Below, in pieces: positions 18,070-37,463 of a stretch of DNA of 64,000 bases. Location: positions 35,054,879-35,118,878 of the forward strand of contig NC_084596.1 of the NCBI RefSeq assembly GCF_033807715.1, read 5' to 3'. A program made the position numbers and the translations under genes. Position 1 is the first letter of the stretch. Every line of letters starts with the position of its first letter. The notes under the pieces are model-generated. The model did no database searches. It saw nothing but the letters and a program-made list of their open reading frames with translations, and was not told the origin of the DNA. The DNA is from Cololabis saira (lineage: Eukaryota; Chordata; Actinopteri; Beloniformes; Belonidae).

Positions 18070-20030
18070 TTTCCACATATTCTGTATTGCAAAATCTGAG
18101 TTGTTTTGAGTTTTTGCACATTGAGTTCCCAGATTTTCTTTCACCACATGTAACCGCATAAGGAAAACAAGGACATCCTGTACAATACAAATCTTCAAAC
18201 ATCTATCATACATTTGGATGTGTTTGGGTGTCACATGTGATCTGTCATGATCTAGACTTTTAGTTTGTGTTTCATAATGTTTGTTTAGTGTTTTGCTGTT
18301 TTACTGCTGTGGTTTGGTTTTAGGGGGTTTGTTTGCTTCATCTTCTGGGATGTTCTAGATAAGCCTCGGTTCTCTTAAAGTAAGACCGTTTTCTTCAGTT
18401 CAGTTTTATCTTTACTTTGAATTGCTTTACTTCCTTTCTTATTTTGAAGGAGTCAGTCCTCAATTTAGGTTTTACTTCCTCATTGTCCTGATTGTTCAGA
18501 CCTGTATCTCATCATCCTCTGTGTCCACCGTATATATTGTTTTTCTTCTACTCGGTCTTCACACAACCACACCATGAAGGTGTTCAGAAATGGCATCTCC
18601 TACAGGAAAAATACTCTTTTTACTTTTTCCACATATTTTGCTTGTGATTTTTAAATGTTTTTACACGCTATATTTCAAATCTACAAAATCACTTATGGGC
18701 ACATAGTTTTGCACGTGTGAAATTCATGTCTTTTTTTCTGTGATGACATGACTTTTTCATTGATATTTTAATCATAGAAATGGACAAACATGGTTGATCA
18801 CGTTCTTCTTTTTAACCTAGTTTTGAATTACTCCTAGAGTACATTGGAAAGACCATCAGAATCCACGAAACATAGTTGTATTCTGGAAGATGTCAATATT
18901 CACTGTAAACACAAATATAATAACACTATGGTGATATAATTTAACTTGCTGATTCTTTTTGTCCGACAAGAATATTAAGAATCAGTAAGTTAAACTGTAA
19001 AGCCATGGACAAAATTAACTTTATTAAATCACTATGGTGATACACTCTCTTTAGGGACATTAGAGTTTATTTGACAAACGATTTGTGGGTGAAGTAATAA
19101 GAGAAAGAGAGTTTCTTATTTGCAGAGTGGATGGAGAGATGGATTTTCTCACATGAAACATCGCATAAACAGGTTATACTTATGGACTAATACACACAAG
19201 TGACCATCAACAAGGATAGACAGCAGTTATAGTCTGGATGCAATGAGCCAGCCTGCAAAACCTCCAACTCATAATTGAATCATTCACATTGGCATCATTA
19301 GTCACTTTCACACCACAATAACAAAAAAAAGTAAACATGTGAATCCTCTGCAGATGAAGAGTTTTCTTTTCAGAGCCAGGCCTTAAGGAAGGAACCAAAT
19401 ATCTGTCTTTTTACAGTAATAATTAGCTAAAAGCTCTGCGAGCCCATTTATGAGACACGCAGCCTTGAGTTGTTTGTGGCTAATTTTGTGAAAATTTCCC
19501 TTTTGTGTTTGACTTTAAGATCCCTGGAGAGGGAAAACGATACAGTATTTAAAAGACTAACCTTCAAAACTTTACTCCATTGCTCTCTTTCTTTTTGTCC
19601 TTAACAAACATCTACTTCCTGTACAATCTCGGTCCCACTGGTGCACATACTTGTGAAGCCTGAGTGGTGACTAATTTTCCACGTGTTCCTTGTGACTCCT
19701 AGGGTTGTCTTTAAGTTTTTGTCTTTTTTTGTTTTAATTGGCCCATTATCAAGTGATGAGGGTCAGTATATTTATCATTATTAGTGTTTCAAATACATAA
19801 CTCCAGGTGTATTAGGGACAGACATTGTCGAGATCTTGCTTGCTGTTGCATTCATGGGGGATAATGTTTAAGAACAATTCAAAATAAATAAATGCATCAT
19901 GGTTTTTTGCAGTAATGTAGTTTTTGGGCACCGCTGCACTGCTGCCCCCTGCTGGCCAAAGACGCGCACTGCACTGCTTAAATCCTATTGGCTTAGGACC
20001 GATGACGACACTCGGTAAACAAGGAAATGA
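18070..20030. other. Non-coding stretch upstream of the MUL1-like gene
   Basis: AT-rich intergenic DNA. An inverted CCAAT motif (attgg) lies at 19,987-19,991, about 110 bp before the MUL1-like ATG, and may belong to its promoter. Nothing else is supported. Confidence 0.4.
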
Positions 20031-20096
20031 ATTAACTTAGCTTTCGTTTCGGTTTTTACTTGTCATGTGTGTCAGATTTTCTTTGCAGGTTCCAAC

Positions 20097-22076
20097 ATGG
20101 GCGACTCTCCTCTCAACCCCCTGGTGCTGATCGGTGTCGGATCCAGCTTCGCTTTCTCTGGTCTGTTTTATCATTTGTACCAGGAGAAGAAAAAGGAGTT
20201 ACAGAAGCTAAAAGTAAGTCACCACTGTCGACCTTGGATAAGCATGTACTTTTTCCTTCTTTTCTTCCTGGTAATTACAACAACTGGAATGTGCTTCCTT
20301 TCAGGAAATACCCCTGTTCAAACCGGATCAACATTTAGTTAAAGTGCTGAAGGCAAATGCACACAAGCGACTCCAATATGTTGCTGTTGAAGGTAGAAAC
20401 GTGTTCAAGTAGAGGATTGGTTTCTCCCTCTCTTTTTTTAACCGCGGTTGAATTGGTTTGATATTGGATATTGGATATTATGAATTCAACACCCATAAAA
20501 CTTGTGATACATAACACTGATTTTGGTCAAACCACTTGTGATGTGTTCATGGTCATCTAGACTATATATCACAAAACAGTAATTATTAAAAAATCATATA
20601 TATGGGCTGATTTAAAAATCATATTATGGGCTGATTTAATGAGGTTTAATGAAAACAATCGGTGTTATGTATCACAAGTTTTATGGGTGTTGAATTCATT
20701 AAACCTCATTAAATCAGCCCATAATATGATTTTATAATAATTACTCTCTTGTGATATATAGTCTAGATCAGTGATTCTTAACCATAGGGCCGCGGCCCAC
20801 ACTTGGGCCGCGAGCGCCATCTAGTGGGCCGCGAAAAAAAATTCAGTTTTGTACGTGTGGGCCGCGAGGGCCGCGGGACTGCATAGCAACTCCCGACCAA
20901 ATGAGGAGAAGAAGATCCTCAGCTAGCTCTAGGTGTAATAGTAAGAGAAATGGTGTGTATTTATAGAGAAAATCCTTCATTTTGCACAGAGTAGGTTTAG
21001 ATCCGCCAGGATCAGGGATCGATTACTTTTACTTGGGTCTGCGCCCAGAGCGAGCGAACGCGGCGTGATCATTTATCCTGACTCGTCCGCGCAGCCGGGG
21101 AGGTCGGTGCCGCTCGGTCGGTGGGCTCCGTCGTTACTGCTGAAGGATTGTACATGTAGATGTGTCTGCTGGACTGGACTGTTGTTCGGGCTCGCAAAAG
21201 CATCGGAAAGTGACTCTGCTGCAGCGGCCAGAGAGCTGCGGGTTCTGCCCGGCCGTCTCAGCTGATCAGGCTCGGATGAAATCCGACACGCGCAGTCCTG
21301 ACAACTTATTAATGTAAATAAAACTTAGTAAGTTACTTAGTAAGTAATTAGCTTGACTCTTACAGAGATGAGAAGCCTAACAGGTGGAAAGGGAAGTTCA
21401 ACCCGGAATGGACAGATTCATCCTGGTTCAGTCTTCCCACTGGGACAAAACCAGTGTCTCATACGTTCAGAGACCGTGGCGTTCAAAGTGCGAAAGTAAA
21501 ACGCCACTGAAACAAAACACAAAGTTTTTCATCAAACATATCCACTCAAGTCTGAACTGAAGTCACAGAAAATAAGCTGACCATCTTAAACGTGTTTGGG
21601 TCCACATACAGCTGTGAAGCAGCTTTCTCCACAATGAACATAATTAAAACTAAATATCGTTCCAGGTTCATCAATGAGCACCTTCTCATGTGCATGAGAA
21701 CCTGACACCATCCAGCCCAGATTTAAAGTCCTGGCAGAAGAAATTAGAGCTCAGTTCTCTCACTGAACGACAGAAAGTGAGGGCATAAGATTAAGGGGAA
21801 GAAAGAAAAACTGCAAAACTTTTAAATTGCTAAGATGTGTTTATATTAATTTATTATAAAAATGTGTTGAGACAATTAACAAAGAAAAGGGGAAATTCAA
21901 ACTGCTGGTAAAGAAATAAAATAACATAGCATTTGAAAAATAAAATAAAATCTTATTTATTTATTTTATTTTTAAGAGAAAAAAATGTGTAATTGAAGTT
22001 ACACATGTTAATGGGCAAATATGTACTTTTTTAATATAACAGTCAGATGCAGATGTTGATACAACTATGAGGCTAC

Positions 22077-22126
<50 letters not shown>

Positions 22127-24362
22127 TATGATGTTCTGGACCTTCGCTGCTATACAGTGTTAATATTTAACGGGCCTCGGGCCACTCTGTACTGAAAAAA
22201 TTGGGCCCCAAGGTCAGAAAGGTTAAGAACCCCTGGTCTAGATGACCATGAACACATCACAAGCAAAATGACCAAAATCAGTGGTATTTATCACAAGTTT
22301 TATGGGTGTTGAATTCATTAAACCACATTAAATCAGCCCATATATATGATTTTTTTTTTTTAAATCAGCCCATATATGTGATTTTTTTTAATAATTACTG
22401 TTTTGTGATATATAGTCTAGATGACCATGAACACATCACAAGTGGTTTGACCAAAATCAGTGGTATGTATCACAAGTTTTATGGGTGTTGAATTCATAAT
22501 ATCCAATATCCAATATCAAACCAATTCAACCGCTGTCTTTTTTTAAATGATGTAATTGATGGAGACGGTGTTTGTTTCCAGGTGTTGTCCAGGCAGATGG
22601 GGAGCCTCTGTCCAGCCGGTTCGTCCCTCGCTGCTTTGGTGTCATTCAGAAGATTGGTCAGGAGGAGAACTGGAAATACTGGAACTCTGTCACCAGCACC
22701 TGGTAGGCCCGGCACAGCCTGGACACATTACACCATCTACCAGTTTATTAACAGAGGTGTCAAAAGTATTCACATTCATTACTCAGGTAGAAGTATAGAT
22801 ACTAGAGTTTAAAAATACTCCTGTAGAAGTTGAAGTATAAACTCAAGTTTTTTACTCAAGTAAAAGTATAAAAGTACTGGTTTCAAAACTACTTAAAGTA
22901 TAAAAGTAAAAGTAATGTAAGGGGGAAAAGCCATTAAGGACAAAGGCCATTGAACATGAATGCATCTTAGTATAATGCAAATATATTAAAGAACCATATA
23001 TGTGTACTATTGAGCATTAACATGTGTTTCAGAGAGCAGAAGATATGATGACTAGTTGCCTATAAGTATTGTAATGGTGCAAAAAGTCAAACTTCAGAGG
23101 CATGTTATCATTTATCCTAACCTTTATTGGAATGTACATCCAAGTTTAGTTGCAGGAATCTGAGGGCAACGGATGTAAGAACAAAACTATGGAGCTAGAA
23201 CAGTCTCATAATTGACAAATGCACAGGACAAGTTTTACAAATGCACAGACCGATTTGCAAATACACACACTGTTTCCCACATGCACAGAACAATTCACAC
23301 GTGCGTAGGACAAGATATACAAACGTTTTTTTGTCTGACGTGACTCGATTGGTTGCAGATCCTTCCGTGTTAAAAAAAACGTATTTGTGGATCGAGTCAC
23401 GTCAGGGGAGTCTCAAAAGTCACACGCAAATCCAGCGCAGCTCACAGACAAAAAAAACGTTTGTAAATCAGTTTATATTTGTGTGTGCATCAAAAATACA
23501 TTTGTATATCTTGTCCTACGCAACTTGTCCTGTGCATTTGTCAATTATGAGACTGTTCTAGCTCCATAAAAAACTGGACAAGAACATCTGTGCCACAACC
23601 ACAACCAAATTCACTCTATCTGGACGGAGCAATTTAACTGGATAGTTTTTGGCTGAAATTAAATAAAGTGACGAGGCTGTTTTTAAAATGTAAGGAGTAA
23701 AAAGTACAGATAATTGTGTGAAAATGTAAGGAGTAAAAGTAAAAAGTCGTCTGAAAAATAATTACTCCAGTGAAGTATAGATAACCAAAATGTATACTTA
23801 AGTAAGGTAACGAAGTATTTGTACGTCGTTACTTGACACCTCTGTTTATTATTGGTCTTCTTATTTCAGGGACTCCCGGACCACCAAAAAGACCGAGACC
23901 AACAACTCCGTCCCCTTCAGTCTGGTCAACCCTGAGTCCTACATCTCTGATGTTTCTGTGAAGGTCCACAACCCGTTAGAGGCCTCTGGATGCTTCATGG
24001 AGAGGGTTTATTTCAAGGTGAAACGGGCTGAGGAGGGCCTGGTGGATGCGGTTTTGCAAGGTCTGAGCGGTGAGAAACCCGGGACGAGGAATGAGACGGA
24101 GGAGCTGCTGTGCGTGGGGAGGACCCTGACCGGGTTTGGAGAAGTGGTGCTGGAGGGAGACCAGGTCATGAGGCTGCAGGCCCCGAAGAACGGCCGCCAG
24201 TACGTCCTGGTGCCCTCTGATCACAGAAGCTTCTTGGACAGACACGAGGCTTCGGCCAGCATGTGGAAAACGCTCAGTACTGTAACGGGGATCACGGGGG
24301 CTTCTCTTCTCACCGGCGTTTTATACAACTTATTCAACAAACAGGATGACAGATCTAAATAG
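20097..24362 (+). CDS. MUL1-like outer mitochondrial membrane protein lacking the RING domain
   Basis: Four exons join in frame (272 aa): 20,097-20,213, 20,305-20,392, 22,582-22,702 and 23,870-24,362. MUL1 (MAPL/GIDE) is a two-pass outer-mitochondrial-membrane E3 ligase for ubiquitin and SUMO, with an intermembrane-space domain between the helices and a cytosolic RING at the C-terminus. Visible here are an N-terminal helix (PLVLIGVGSSFAFSGLFYHL, about residues 8-28), the middle domain with LQYVAVEGVVQADGEPLSS, NNSVPFSLV and VGRTLTGFGEVVLEGDQ, and a second helix (LSTVTGITGASLLTGVLYNL). The frame then ends after NKQDDRSK. MUL1 proteins are near 350 aa; the missing 70-80 residues are the RING. 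No C..C...CPIC pattern occurs in any frame over the next several hundred bases. ATG follows an AG-bounded pyrimidine tract, so an untranslated first exon is possible. Introns 2 and 3 are filled with transposons. It may be a RING-less paralogue or a truncated gene. Confidence 0.85.
20444..22533. mobile_element. Large inverted-repeat element in MUL1-like intron 2
   Basis: The outer arms are long near-perfect inverted repeats starting GCGGTTGAATTGG (20,444 onward; complement ending 22,533). They contain the motif 'caacacccataaaacttgtg' at about 20,490. That motif returns in opposite orientation near 20,670, 22,285 and 22,465, so the element is a multi-copy palindrome, not a simple two-arm MITE. 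It is interrupted at the target GTCTAGAT by the hAT element at 20,769-22,235. No coding capacity is visible in its own sequence. The superfamily is unknown to me. Confidence 0.8.
20769..22235 (+). mobile_element. Deleted ZBED-type hAT transposon, 1,467 bp
   Basis: Ends read CAGTGATTCTTAACC and GGTTAAGAACCCCTG, the typical hAT termini. A perfect 8-bp target duplication GTCTAGAT sits at 20,761-20,768 and 22,236-22,243. Inside, 21,592-21,705 encodes a C-terminal hAT dimerisation segment (VFGSTYSCEAAFSTMN ... INEHLLMCMRT, then stop). The stretch 21,385-21,520 carries a frame-damaged BED zinc-finger start (KFNPEWTD ... KRH). The transposase core is deleted. A pure (AT)n tract lies at 22,080-22,122. 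It is inserted in the palindromic element 20,444-22,533. Confidence 0.88.
22752..23844. mobile_element. hAT-type non-autonomous element in MUL1-like intron 3
   Basis: Terminal inverted repeat CAGAGGTGTCAA at both ends. Flanks TTTATTAA (22,744-22,751) and TTTATTAT (23,845-23,852) match at 7 of 8 positions, as expected for an aged hAT target duplication. 'Actcaagtaaaagta' sub-terminal repeats are similar in style to the element at 5,250-5,989. Another element is nested inside at 23,190-23,566. The right end is only 17 bp from the exon 4 acceptor. Confidence 0.82.
23190..23566. mobile_element. Palindromic MITE nested in the hAT element
   Basis: Long terminal inverted repeats begin TGGAGCTAGAACAGTCTCAT and continue for over 40 bp, flanked by TA on both sides (23,188-23,189 and 23,567-23,568). 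A second inner inverted repeat pairs 'gacgtgactcgat' (about 23,337) with 'atcgagtcacgtc' (about 23,392). The TA duplication is consistent with a Tc1/mariner-type mover. Open frames across it are chance products. Confidence 0.75.
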
Positions 24363-25229
24363 GCTTGAAGGGGGGAGTCCTGCTGGTTTAAAACCGGCAA
24401 AGCGGCATTGCAACACTTTCTATTTTAGTTCTTAAGCCGCCTCAGAAGTCTGTTGTGAAATCCTGAGGTTAAAACATTTGCACATTGTTGTGGTTTCAAG
24501 GGAAGAGTTCCTGTTATGGTGTAGGGGCCATCGGAGACTTTCATAACACACAGCAGGGTCCCTCTAGTGGTGCAGCTTTAGAAAGCAAGTACTTAAGCAA
24601 GTAGTCCTCAGTAAACGTCTTTGGGGAGTTGGAAACTCATCTAGTGAAAATGTATAGATATGACAGACAGAGAGGCTCGGAGATGAATAATGGAAAATAA
24701 AACCCTCAAAATGTCTAATCTTAATTTCTTGGACTATTGGAAACGTAAAGGAAATAATCATGTGGTTCATTAATTTTTCGCTGAATGTTCTAAGAATGAC
24801 ATGAATCGAAACTTTTAATACATAATGTTTGACATAAATTAACTTTGGGAGTCTCTTCAGTGTTGCCGTGGACCATTTTAAGGGAAAATGTTTTTGTTAT
24901 ACCAATGAAGCTGATTTTTATTTCTTGATTTTTGGTAAATTATTTTGTGAGGGATGTTTTTTTTTCTTTGGATTTTTTTTATTTTTTATCTGTGAATCTG
25001 ATCCTAATTTCTTGTAACATTTCTTTCAGTCCAAGTGCCAATTCTACTGCGGCCTGGTAACTGAAACAACGTGCTTTTAACAGATACATTTCTTCTTCTT
25101 CTACCTCTTGGATTGTTGCCTTTACCACTCTGTATTTAAATCATGAGCCCAATGCTTTTTCACTGTATATGAAAATTAAACAATAATTTTTTAAAGGTGG
25201 TGGCATTAAATCATGTAACATTTAACTTT

Positions 25230-25235
25230 AATAAA
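25230..25235 (+). terminator. Poly(A) signal of the MUL1-like gene
   Basis: AATAAA 870 bp after the stop codon, the last such signal before the opposing eif2b5 3' end. Earlier AATAAA copies (near 24,699) could also be used. Confidence 0.5.
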
Positions 25236-25321
25236 GCAAAGCTGCATCTTGTAGAATATGGAGAAGAAAAAGTGAGTCACATGCAGGTGCTTGAATCCAA
25301 GCAGACTAAAGGCTTCTCTTC

Positions 25322-25327
25322 TTTATT
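25322..25327 (-). terminator. Poly(A) signal of eif2b5
   Basis: AATAAA on the minus strand 172 bp after the eif2b5 stop. The two convergent signals are under 100 bp apart, so the 3' ends of the two transcripts nearly meet or overlap. Confidence 0.5.
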
Positions 25328-25498
25328 TTGATGCACATTCCTTAAGTGACAGCGGTATGTGATTAAAAATGGATGCCTGTACAGAACAGATCCTGAAGGT
25401 TAGTGGAGGCAGAATGTGGAGGATGAAGATGATAAACCATGTCCCTTTAGTTTGAACTGTTTGCAGGTTTGACTTTGTCCATCTTGGAGTGCTCCTCG

Positions 25499-34227
<8,729 letters not shown>

Positions 34228-34396
34228 GTTTCATCCCGGTCGCCTCCACTGTCGTCAGACACAACTACGGCGGCGCTGAAGGGACAAACTTGTTACTGCG
34301 GTTGTTGTGGAGACCAGGGATCCTCCATCCTGCACGAGTCAGGTGTTTCTAACACACTGATGATCTAATTAATGGTCGTCAACTGCATGATATATA

Positions 34397-34763
34397 CAGG
34401 ACTGTCTCAGAAAATTAGAATATTGTGATTTTCTGTAATGCAATTACAAAAACAAAAATATCATACATTCTGGATTCATTACAAATCAACTGAAATATTG
34501 CAAGCCTTTTATTATTTTAATATTGCTCATCATGGCTTACAGTTTAAGAAAACTCAAATATCCTATCTCAAAAAATTGGAATATTCTGGGAATCTTAATC
34601 TTAAACTGTAAGACATAATCAGCAATATTAAAATAATAAAAGGCTTGCAATATTTCAGTTGATTTGTAATGAAACCAGAATGTATAACATTTTTGACTTT
34701 TTAATTGCATTACAGAAAATAAAGAACTTTATCACAATATTCAAATTTTCTGAGACAGTCCTG
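34397..34763. mobile_element. Palindromic MITE just upstream of eif2b5
   Basis: The two halves are long inverted repeats starting CAGGACTGTCTCAGAAAATT, flanked by TA on both sides, as in Tc1/mariner-type MITEs. The element lies 170 bp upstream of the eif2b5 start codon (minus strand), within or next to its promoter. Its RNA would fold into a near-continuous hairpin. Confidence 0.85.
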
Positions 34764-34768
34764 TATAT

Positions 34769-34771
<3 letters not shown>

Positions 34772-34845
<74 letters not shown>

Positions 34846-34875
34846 CCGGTATATGTATGTATAAATGTATAAAAA

Positions 34876-34928
<53 letters not shown>
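34772..34928. repeat. Compound (AT)n / (CATA)n microsatellite
   Basis: (AT)n at 34,772-34,815, (CATA)n at 34,815-34,846, a 33-bp spacer, then (AT)n at 34,880-34,927. Tyr/Ile frames over it are artefacts. Confidence 0.95.
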
Positions 34929-34929
<1 letters not shown>

Positions 34930-34934
34930 TATAA

Positions 34935-35260
34935 ATGTATAGATTGTACCACCAGGCCTGCTCTCAGTAGTTAATGGACAATAACACGTGCAATAACAAT
35001 AACAAGATGTGCAATACCATATGTGCAATATCTGCCTGTCTACCTCACACACATTCTACCGGCTATTTTATGCACTGTTTCTTTTTTCACTGTACTGTAT
35101 ATACTGTTCATATTTTGTAATTATATATATTTTTTACCTTTTACTTTTTTCTACCCCTCCCCTGCATGTGTGTGTTAAGTGTACTGCTGCCAACAAAGTG
35201 AGTTTCCCCACTGAGGGAGAAAATAAAGGACTATCTTATCTTATCTTATCTTATCTAGAT
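34935..35260 (+). mobile_element. LINE 3' end with (TTATC)n tail
   Basis: The text runs 'ctctcagtagttaatggaca ... gtgtgttaagtgtactgctg ... gtttccccactgagggagaa ... aataaaggactatcttatct' and ends in TTATC repeats. The same 3' end is found on the minus strand at 62,345-62,700 and, more diverged, at 60,080-60,410. LINEs of the jockey/CR1 group in fish often end in such short repeats in place of poly(A). Confidence 0.7.
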
Positions 35261-35375
35261 ATGTATAAAGCTCCGTTTTATGTGTTTTATATATATCTAT
35301 ATCTATATATATATAAAACACATAAAACAGAGCTGCCAATCACGTGACAGCAACACAATACATGTGGACATGTAG

Positions 35376-35927
35376 TAGTGATGTTTGATTTCCTTTCCGA
35401 TCCGATATTGAGAAAATTCAGGCTGGTATCGGCAATACCGATTCGATACCAATACATCATGCAAATATACCTAATGTGCCTCTGTTCTATTTTAGATAGC
35501 TTAAGAATATAAAACATCAGAGTCACTTATTTAGCTATTTATCTTAAAGTCAGAAGTATACTGAGGTAGCCACCTCAATCACAATTTAGCCGAGCTGTTA
35601 CAACAACAGGAGTGTTTGAAAAAGGTGTTTCCATCATTAAAAAAATATCCTAAGTGAAATAATAAAACCATCAAAATAAATAAGAGTATATTAAACAAAA
35701 ATAAAAACTACTATAAAAATGAAAAAAAAGTAGCTCCCAGCAGTGTGTCATTTAGACAAAATCTGAATAGTCTAGTTACTTTCCACTGTATTCCTGTTAA
35801 TGATATACATCAACACAAATGACTGAAGTATCAAAAGTATCGATATTTTCATTTGAGAATCGATTTTAAAACATGCAGATCTGGTATTGGAAGTATCGAT
35901 ATTTCAGTATTGATCCGCACATCACTA
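35376..35927. mobile_element. hAT-type MITE, 552 bp
   Basis: Inverted ends TAGTGATGT at both sides; perfect 8-bp target duplication ACATGTAG at 35,368-35,375 and 35,928-35,935. Sub-terminal 'tatcgatattt'-type motifs lie near both ends. Non-coding. Confidence 0.85.
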
Positions 35928-35935
35928 ACATGTAG

Positions 35936-36840
35936 TACAGTCGGACAGTCAAGAGGACTTGCTGAGGTTCAAACCAAGTATTATAAAGGGAATTTAACTG
36001 AGCCTGGATGTGGCATGGCTGTTGGTGCCAGAAACTGCTGATCTACTGTGATTTTTCACACACGGGCAACTGTAACGCAAATAACTACTCACTACAACCA
36101 AGTTCTGCAGCATACTATCTCTGAACGCACAACACGTTTAACCTTGGAACAGACAGACTACAGGAGCAGAAGAACAGACCAGTTAACACCTGTCAGCCAG
36201 GGACAGGAAACTGAGGCTGCAATTCCCACAGACAACTGAAGACAGGAAAAAAGTTGCCTGGTCTGATGAATGTCAACTTCAGCTGCAACATTAAGATGAT
36301 GGGGTGTGAATCTGGAGAGCATGAATGCATGCCATGCATCCTGCCTCATATCAACAGTTCAGGCTGCTGTTTGTGGTGTAATGGTGTCAGGGTTTATTTT
36401 TCTTGACACACTTTGAGACTACCAACTGAGCTCTGCTTAAATGCCAAATACCTAAATATTGTTGCTAAACAGGTCCATCCTTCTATAACCACATAATACA
36501 CCATGTTTATTTAACTCCAATGGCCTCCAATTTGTATTATGGAAGTGCAGCTGACAAATCTGCAGCTACTGCTGATGCTATAATATTAATATGGACCAAA
36601 ATCTCTGAGGTTTCCAAATCATTGTTGAATCTATGCCACGAAGAATTAACCTCCTAAGACCTGGCGTACACATCTCTGGTCATCACACATTTCGTTGTCT
36701 GTGTCATAATATTTAATTGATTAATAGCAATAAGAGAAAAATAAATTGACCGGGTCTTAAAGCAGTTCTGAAGCCGCAGGGATATAATCCTGTACATCGT
36801 TTCCAAATATCTCCTGATTTCATAAAAAAATGGACATCTT
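35936..36840. other. Spacer between eif2b5 and selenoprotein J genes
   Basis: Non-coding. Small frames at 35,940-36,240 have no family features. Nothing further is supported. Confidence 0.4.
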
Positions 36841-36861
36841 GGCATTAAAGGTAGCTGTGGT

Positions 36862-36867
36862 TTTATT
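36862..36867 (-). terminator. Poly(A) signal of the selenoprotein J gene
   Basis: AATAAA on the minus strand about 600 nt after the stop codon. This would place the SECIS hairpin inside the 3' untranslated region. Confidence 0.5.
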
Positions 36868-37345
36868 TGCATTCAAAATATACCAGTTACACAATGTAAA
36901 ATTACACTGAGTGGAATAAAACGTTCATCCTCAGCTTTCATTTCTCAGGTTTGGCACAGCTGAGTGACGTCTACAGTGTTGAACTGTAGAGGCATAATCA
37001 CTTACACCATCAGGACCATTTGAGGAGCTACCACAGATAATTAAGGCATTGTTATAACAAAAAAAATTCTAGACTGAGTTTTCCTTATTTCACTTGGTGG
37101 GGACAAATGACAATATAAAAGTAGACAACGTTTTATCGCAGGAAAACAAAATAATGTAACTAATATTAGATGGATGTGATTGCACATGTTGGAATGAATA
37201 CAAACACTAGGAAAAGTTAATATACTTGAACTGGAAGTGTAACATAGTAATAGATTTTGTTCTCAATCTGGTCTTTTTAAAACATGAAAAAAAAAAGAAG
37301 AAAACCAAAGTTACAGAACATCTGAAGAAGCTTGTTTAACTCTAT

Positions 37346-37410
37346 CAGAACAAAACCATCTAGCTCTTGCCTTATAAAAGTTTAGACAAAAGCCTTCATT
37401 TACTGCTCTG
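37346..37410 (-). promoter_or_regulatory. Predicted form-2 SECIS element
   Basis: Minus-strand RNA reading from 37,410: a lower helix CAGAGCAG pairs with UUGUUCUG (8 bp with two G-U). After a small internal loop comes the quartet UGAA (37,398-37,395) opposite AGAU (37,361-37,358), giving the required tandem G-A pairs. The upper helix GCUUUUG pairs with CAAGAGC (7 bp). AAA follows 11 nt after the UGAA quartet, and a small cap stem CUU-UUAU-AAG closes the top. Such elements recruit SBP2 and eEFSec so that UGA is read as selenocysteine. It begins 54 nt after the stop codon of the gene carrying the in-frame UGA. Folded by eye only. Confidence 0.8.
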
Positions 37411-37463
37411 AAAAAGCTCAAAAAGTTCTTCAAGGTTCTTATATCACACCGTAACCTCCACAA

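Noticed and set aside
34655..35052. Tyr/Ile-rich frames on both strands
   Set aside because: Translations of the (AT)n/(CATA)n microsatellite.
36660..36720. Alternative SECIS candidate (ATGACACAGACAACG ... TGTGTGAT)
   Set aside because: The quartet is present but the helix between it and the AA loop is only four pairs; the hairpin at 37,346-37,410 is far better. It also lies beyond the likely poly(A) site.
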